From: Lentzea albidocapillata subsp. violacea
GTDB lineage: Bacteria; Actinomycetota; Actinomycetes; Mycobacteriales; Pseudonocardiaceae
DNA: 64,000 nucleotides
NCBI RefSeq assembly: GCF_900100275.1
Contig: NZ_FNET01000008.1
Span: forward strand, 248,001 to 312,000
Reading direction: 5' to 3'
Shown: piece after piece, positions 60,278 through 64,000 of the stretch
Position numbering within the stretch: position 1 is the stretch's first letter
How the letters are laid out: the number at the start of each line of letters is the position of its first letter
Notes under the pieces: generated by a model
What the model saw: only the letters and a program-made list of their open reading frames with translations
Told to the model about the DNA's origin: nothing
The model's database searches: none
Position numbers and translations under genes: made by a program

Positions 60278-60865
60278 ATGACTCGACGGTTGATCGCTTG
60301 CGGACTGCTGGTGCTCGCTTCCGTGACGGCTTGCGGGACGAGAACACCGGACAACGCCTCGCAAACGCTGCCGACGGCGCCGTCGACGCCGTCGTCGACG
60401 GCTTCGTCCGCTCCCGCGTCGGACGACCCCCAGGCAGCCTCGCGCGACGGGGAGCGCTGCGACGCGGCGACGTTGAAGGGCGAGGTCGTTCCCACTGATG
60501 CCGGCGCGGGCAACAGGTACGGCAAGTTCGTGGTGACGAACAGCGGCACGGCGCCGTGCACGTTGAACGGCTACAGCGGTTTCCAGCTGGAGAACGCCTC
60601 CGGCGCCGTACCCACCAAACTCGAGCGCAAGGCCGACCCCGGTCCCACCGCTCTGACCCTCGCGCCTGGCGGAAAGGCCACCGCGAACCTGCACTGGAAT
60701 GTCGTGCCCGCGGGCAGCGAGCCGGTGCAGGGGACGTGCCAGCCGGAGCCGACGAAGGTCTCGGCCATCCCGCCGAACGAGACAGCTCCGCTGTCCGTGC
60801 CATGGACCTTTGGCTCCGTCTGTTCCGGTGGCCGGATCGAGATCAGTGCCTTCTACGCTTCGTAG
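60278..60865 (+). CDS. DUF4232-containing lipoprotein
   Basis: The 195-residue protein has a lipoprotein signal (RRLIACGLLVLASVTACGT; lipobox VTAC, Cys19 region), a Ser/Thr/Pro/Ala-rich linker (about 25-60) and a DUF4232 domain (CDAATLKGEVVPTDAGAGNRYGKFVVTNSGTAPCTLNGYSGFQL...). DUF4232 is a beta-sandwich common in secreted actinobacterial proteins with unknown role. ATG 60278 follows TAGGAGGTG. Its stop directly precedes the next ATG. Confidence 0.9.
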   Translation: MTRRLIACGLLVLASVTACGTRTPDNASQTLPTAPSTPSSTASSAPASDDPQAASRDGERCDAATLKGEVVPTDAGAGNRYGKFVVTNSGTAPCTLNGYSGFQLENASGAVPTKLERKADPGPTALTLAPGGKATANLHWNVVPAGSEPVQGTCQPEPTKVSAIPPNETAPLSVPWTFGSVCSGGRIEISAFYAS

Positions 60866-61342
60866 ATGCACGTACCTGGATGGCTCGCCGTGCTGCCGCA
60901 CGGCGAGCGCATCGCCTTCTCGCTGCGCACCGCGGGTGTTCCGGTCGTGGTGAGCGAGAACTTCGAAACGGTGATCGAGGCCGCTGACCGGCCGGTCGTC
61001 CTCATTGGACACTTCACCGCCGCGCCGGCCGCGGTCCGCTGTGCCCAGACGCGTTCCGGGCCGGCCGCGCTGGTGCTGATCTCGCCGGTGCTCGGCATGT
61101 GGGACGGCGCGTCGAACGAACTGGCCGACCTGATGGACGAGGTCGGCCTCGGGCCGGCGCTGGGCGACCTGCCGACGTTGTGGCTGCACGGCTCGGACGA
61201 CGAGATCGTGCCGATCGCGGACACCCGCGCGGGCATCGACCGGATCCGCGGCTCGGCGTTCGAGGAGTACGTCGCGGACGGGCTGCTGACCGACGGCGAG
61301 GCCGTCACTCGGGTGCTGGAGTTCACGCGGAGGGTCATCTGA
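60866..61342 (+). CDS. Small alpha/beta-hydrolase-like protein lacking the nucleophile serine
   Basis: The 158-residue protein has part of an alpha/beta-hydrolase fold: VVLIGHFTAAPAAVRCAQ sits where esterases have GxSxG but reads GHFTA, so there is no nucleophilic serine. It is followed by LVLISPVLGMWD and LPTLWLHGSDDEIVPIADT, which normally carries the acid. The sequence is short for the fold (usually over 200). It is probably a non-enzymatic or truncated member. ATG immediately follows the DUF4232 stop. Confidence 0.65.
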   Translation: MHVPGWLAVLPHGERIAFSLRTAGVPVVVSENFETVIEAADRPVVLIGHFTAAPAAVRCAQTRSGPAALVLISPVLGMWDGASNELADLMDEVGLGPALGDLPTLWLHGSDDEIVPIADTRAGIDRIRGSAFEEYVADGLLTDGEAVTRVLEFTRRVI

Positions 61343-61358
61343 CACCATTTCGGGTGTC

Positions 61359-61790
61359 ATGGACGAAGACGACCTCGTGCTCCTGATCACCGTGGTGGTC
61401 GAGGCAGCGGACGAGCAACAGGCGCGTGCCGCGTGCGACGCGCTCATCAACCGTGCGGGCGCTCAGATCGTGGACGCCCGCGACTGTTCCGACGAAGAGC
61501 CGGGCTGCTGGGCCGTCGTGATCACACGGCCCAGCACGGAGAAGGCCACCCACAACGTCGCAGCGGCGCTGGCACGGGCCGTTCGCACGTTCGTGCGCGG
61601 GCTGGGCGAGGGCTTCTCGGCGCCGCGGGTGGCGTGCGAGCCGCCGACGGCGTGGACCGTGCTGGACGAACCCGAGCTGATCAACGAGCTCGTTCCGGGC
61701 GCCGAGCGCGTTCTGGTCGAGGTGTGGGCCGGAGATGACCCTTTCGGGGCAGGAACTTTGCGTGACAACTCGCCCTCGAAGCCGTCTTGA
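61359..61790 (+). CDS. Hypothetical protein
   Basis: I do not recognise this 143-residue protein. The first 40 residues (DLVLLITVVVEAADEQQARAACDALINRAGAQIVDARD) predict a ferredoxin-like beta-alpha-beta unit, and the rest is mixed with a charged helix (EKATHNVAAALARAVRTFVRGLG). No signal peptide or membrane segment is visible. It follows the hydrolase-like gene by 16 bases and is probably in the same transcript as the lipoprotein. Confidence 0.65.
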   Translation: MDEDDLVLLITVVVEAADEQQARAACDALINRAGAQIVDARDCSDEEPGCWAVVITRPSTEKATHNVAAALARAVRTFVRGLGEGFSAPRVACEPPTAWTVLDEPELINELVPGAERVLVEVWAGDDPFGAGTLRDNSPSKPS

Positions 61791-62029
61791 TTCACCCGGC
61801 TGGTCGGTATGAACGCTCAACGGGCTGTAGGCGTCGTTGTGAGAGTTGCTACACGCGTGGACAAGCGGCCTGCGGCGGACTCAACTGATCATTAAATCAA
61901 GGCCCGTTCGAGTGGATTCAGGCATCCACCCGGTTAGCCGATCTTCGGTCTCAACTGTGAAAATCTGGGCACAATCTCTACTAAGGGTGGTCGTCAGACC
62001 ATCTTGTTCCGGAGGGTTCGGGAGCCGAC

Positions 62030-62290
62030 ATGGCCAGCATCGAAGAGGTCCGTGCCGCAATTGCCCAGGCGATCGACAAGGCGGCTCAAAGCCAGTCGGC
62101 CCTCCAACAGGCGGCTGAGCTCGCCGAGGACGCGCAGCAGCTGCTGACATCGGTCACGCAGGGCTCCGTGCAGGCGGACGTCGAGACGACGAACGCCCAG
62201 TTCGCCCAGGTCGTGTCGGGCGTGAGCGAGCTGCAGAACTACCTCGGCGCCGGCATTTCCGGGGCCGAGGGCATCAACAGCAGGCTTTGA
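62030..62290 (+). CDS. Small helical protein 1 of an FtsK-linked pair
   Basis: An 86-residue all-helical protein beginning MASIEEVRAAIAQAIDKAAQ, with a long coiled-coil-like helix (Ala/Gln/Glu/Leu rich to about residue 45) and a second helix. There is no WXG motif and no signal peptide. Its N-terminus matches the next gene (MASI-EVRAA-QA), so the two are paralogues. The 239-bp gap upstream is AT-richer, with a GTGGAT/ATCCAC hairpin. Its stop overlaps the next ATG (TGATG). A WXG100-like secreted or scaffold partner of the FtsK ATPase is a guess. Confidence 0.75.
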   Translation: MASIEEVRAAIAQAIDKAAQSQSALQQAAELAEDAQQLLTSVTQGSVQADVETTNAQFAQVVSGVSELQNYLGAGISGAEGINSRL

Positions 62291-62541
62291 TGGCGTCCAT
62301 CGGCGAGGTTCGTGCCGCGCTCGAGCAGGCGGGCGAGATCCTGCGTGAGTCGTACCGCAACGTGCGATCAGCGCAGGAGGGCCTCGACGAGGCGGTCGCG
62401 ATCCTCGCCGAGTCGAGCGAGAACCACCACGAGTCGCTGCTTCCAGTGGAGTTCGTGCGCGCGAAGGAAAGATTCCCCGATCAGCTGGAACTGATGGTGG
62501 GAACCCTAGAGCGCATCCAACGACTCACCGTGGAGCTGTGA
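62290..62541 (+). CDS. Small helical protein 2 of an FtsK-linked pair
   Basis: An 83-residue helical protein beginning MASIGEVRAALEQAGEILRE, paralogous to the gene before it, but with a histidine-containing loop (SSENHHESLLPVEFVRAKER) and a C-terminal helix (LELMVGTLERIQRLTVEL). It has no WXG motif or export signal. ATG 62290 overlaps the previous stop, and its own stop overlaps the FtsK-type start (TGATG), so all three are translated in tandem and are probably needed in fixed ratio. Confidence 0.75.
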   Translation: MASIGEVRAALEQAGEILRESYRNVRSAQEGLDEAVAILAESSENHHESLLPVEFVRAKERFPDQLELMVGTLERIQRLTVEL

Positions 62542-64000
62542 TGAGCAGGCGGGACGACCGGCGGACGAAGATCGAGACCGCCTTCGGGGAGTTCCAGCGC
62601 GCCGTTTCGGCCGCGCTGGGCTCGGTGGCGCGCGAACACCGGTTGCTCGCCACCGAGCACGCCAAGGACATGTTCGAGTTCACCGTGCGCGGCATGGGCG
62701 TCGACAGGGCGTTGCAGGACGTCGCCCTGAAGAACGTGACCTCGTTCCTGACGGTTGACGAGAAGCGCCAGAAGAACCCTCGTCAGGCGCCACTGTCGAT
62801 GGCCGAGTTCGCCGAGCGGCTCGACCAGATCAAGTACGACTGGCAGCAGTCGTTCCACGAGTGGACGACCACGGGCCCCGAGCAGCTGACCGAGCTGGTG
62901 AACTCGGTCGCCGCCGGCCCCGCGTCGTTGCCGCACGGGTCGTGGCTCGGCCATCCGGGCACGCACGACGGCAGCGAGGGCGTGCCGGAACTGTGGCGGA
63001 TCGGCACCGGCGTGGTGACGTCGGCACCGACACCCGTCCCGTTCCCCGTCGCGGTGCCGCTGCTCGATCAGGCACACCTGCACATCTCGTCCACTCCGGA
63101 CACTCGCCACGTCGCGGACTCGCTGGTGGAGAGCCTGTTGCTGCGCGTGCTGTCGCACTTCCAGCCGGGGCTCGTGCACGTGCACGTGTGGGACGTCGGC
63201 CAGCTGACCGGGTCGTTGCCCGGCCTCTACCCGCTGACCCGCGCGAACCTGCTGACGGTGCACGATCCGGCACGGCTGCACGAGCTGCTCGACGAGATGT
63301 CCGAGCACATCCGCCAGGTGCACACCAAGGTCCTGGTCGACGGTCACCTGACCGTTCGTGCGGTCAGCGGTGAGGGCCGGCGCACCGAACCGTGGCGGAT
63401 CGCCGTGCTGTTCGGCAACCGCAAGGCGTTGAAGGAAGACCAGCAGCAACAGCTGCAACGCGTGGCGCGCAACGGTTTGGCGTGCGGCGTGCAGCTGTTC
63501 ATCGTGGACATTCCGATCACGATCAACTCGCCGGTGGAGACGGTGTCGTTGCGCGGCGACGGCACCGCGTTCTGCACGATGACCGGCAAGGACGTGACCG
63601 TCACGCTGGATGAAGCGCTGCCGCGCACGTTGGTGCCGCGCGCCTGTGCCGCCATCGCGGAGAAGCGCGAGGAACGGCGTTCGCGCATGAGCACGTTCGG
63701 CGACCTGCTGCCGGACCGGCCGTGGACGGAGAACTCGTCGGCCGGAGTCATCGCGCCCGTCGGCTTCGACGACGGCGAGCAGGTCTGCGTGCAGCTCGGC
63801 GACACCTCGCCGCACGCGTTGATCGGCGGGCCTTCGGGTTCCGGCAAGACGAACTTCCTCTACGCGATGCTCGGTTCGTTGTGCGCGCGCTATTCGCCGA
63901 ACGAGCTGGAGCTGTATCTGCTGGACTTCAAGGAAGGCGTGTCGTTCGCGCAGTTCGCGCCGGGCCGCAAGGACCCGTCGTGGCTGCCGCACGCCCGCCT
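62541..64000 (+). CDS. FtsK/SpoIIIE-family ATPase (runs past window end)
   Basis: The frame is open from ATG 62541 to the end of the window (486 codons). There is no N-terminal membrane segment. Instead there is a helical N-terminal region (EFQRAVSAALGSVAREHRLLATEHAKDMFEFTVRGMGVDRAL) and a beta-rich middle (residues about 150-400). The FtsK/SpoIIIE P-loop domain begins with GGPSGSGKTNFLYAMLGSL (about 429-447) and continues LELYLLDFKEGVSFAQFAPG. The soluble N-terminus differs from cell-division FtsK and resembles ESX-type or conjugative translocases. It pairs with the two small helical proteins just upstream. Confidence 0.88.
   Translation, partial: MSRRDDRRTKIETAFGEFQRAVSAALGSVAREHRLLATEHAKDMFEFTVRGMGVDRALQDVALKNVTSFLTVDEKRQKNPRQAPLSMAEFAERLDQIKYDWQQSFHEWTTTGPEQLTELVNSVAAGPASLPHGSWLGHPGTHDGSEGVPELWRIGTGVVTSAPTPVPFPVAVPLLDQAHLHISSTPDTRHVADSLVESLLLRVLSHFQPGLVHVHVWDVGQLTGSLPGLYPLTRANLLTVHDPARLHELLDEMSEHIRQVHTKVLVDGHLTVRAVSGEGRRTEPWRIAVLFGNRKALKEDQQQQLQRVARNGLACGVQLFIVDIPITINSPVETVSLRGDGTAFCTMTGKDVTVTLDEALPRTLVPRACAAIAEKREERRSRMSTFGDLLPDRPWTENSSAGVIAPVGFDDGEQVCVQLGDTSPHALIGGPSGSGKTNFLYAMLGSLCARYSPNELELYLLDFKEGVSFAQFAPGRKDPSWLPHAR

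Noticed and set aside
61846..62118. 90-residue frame overlapping the first small helical gene
   Set aside because: No ribosome site, unusual composition, and it overlaps the start of a better-supported gene in another frame.
62030..62541. WXG100/ESAT-6 pair
   Set aside because: Size and pairing with FtsK fit, but neither protein has a WXG motif or the C-terminal YxxxD/E signal, so I describe them only as helical paralogues.

Overview
This window is high-GC actinobacterial DNA, most likely from the Pseudonocardiaceae (Lentzea, Saccharothrix or Amycolatopsis-like). The reasons are codon usage strongly biased to G or C at third positions, many GTG and TTG starts, GTGA/ATGA stop-start overlaps, and gene order matching mycobacterial neighbourhoods (galU/moeA/rimJ, mprAB, iniBAC). 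It reads as core chromosome, apart from the end of an integrated element at the far left. There is no rRNA, CRISPR array or intact transposon. Two tRNA genes are present: Ala(CGC) and Arg(CCT).

Left part (1-11 kb): the last part of a large serine recombinase runs through a tRNA-Ala gene. A conserved block follows: SepX/GlpR membrane divisome protein, RimJ-type acetyltransferase, MoeA-like Glp, GalU, divergent 5-formyl-THF cyclo-ligase, a CIRCE-controlled FmdB zinc ribbon, a SAF-domain protein and MscL. An intergenic array of five 74-bp repeats separates these from a MoaB / sensor kinase / response regulator operon and a PepD-like HtrA protease. 11-18.3 kb: a galactoside-use locus (GalT, DeoR-type repressor, GH42 beta-galactosidase) diverges from a CUT1 sugar ABC importer that lacks its own ATPase. 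18.3-26 kb: signal peptidase I, MprB, MprA, a TRIC-like channel, a nucleotidyltransferase, an Eis-like acetyltransferase, a 3-hydroxyacyl-CoA dehydrogenase, an EthD-like protein and a phosphatase. MprA-box-like repeats lie before both mprA and the distant pepD.

26-28.3 kb is a compact zinc-starvation island. A Zur-box-like palindrome sits between two divergent operons encoding a CobW-like protein and cysteine-poor bL31, bL32, bL28, bL33, uS14 and bS18. 28.3-46.8 kb holds mixed genes: BluB, a TPR-GGDEF protein, an orphan NarL regulator, a secreted penicillin-acylase-type enzyme with a discoidin domain, an FkbM methyltransferase, a small metallopeptidase-like protein, a nucleoside hydrolase, an LCP ligase, a 1268-residue STAND-WD40 protein and a degenerate GGDEF-EAL protein.

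47-55 kb is an iniBAC-type cluster: a MalT/IniR-like regulator coupled to an Hsp70-fold ATPase, diverging from IniB and two bacterial dynamin-like GTPases. After 55 kb come a GNAT-PhzF fusion, a LysR regulator, a long inverted repeat in a convergent gap, an NmrA/HxlR divergent pair with a clear operator, a double gamma-glutamylcyclotransferase-fold protein and a DUF4232 lipoprotein. The window ends in a translationally coupled trio: two small paralogous helical proteins and an FtsK/SpoIIIE ATPase that runs off the edge. The dynamin/Hsp70 cluster and this last trio are the best candidates for incompletely described systems.
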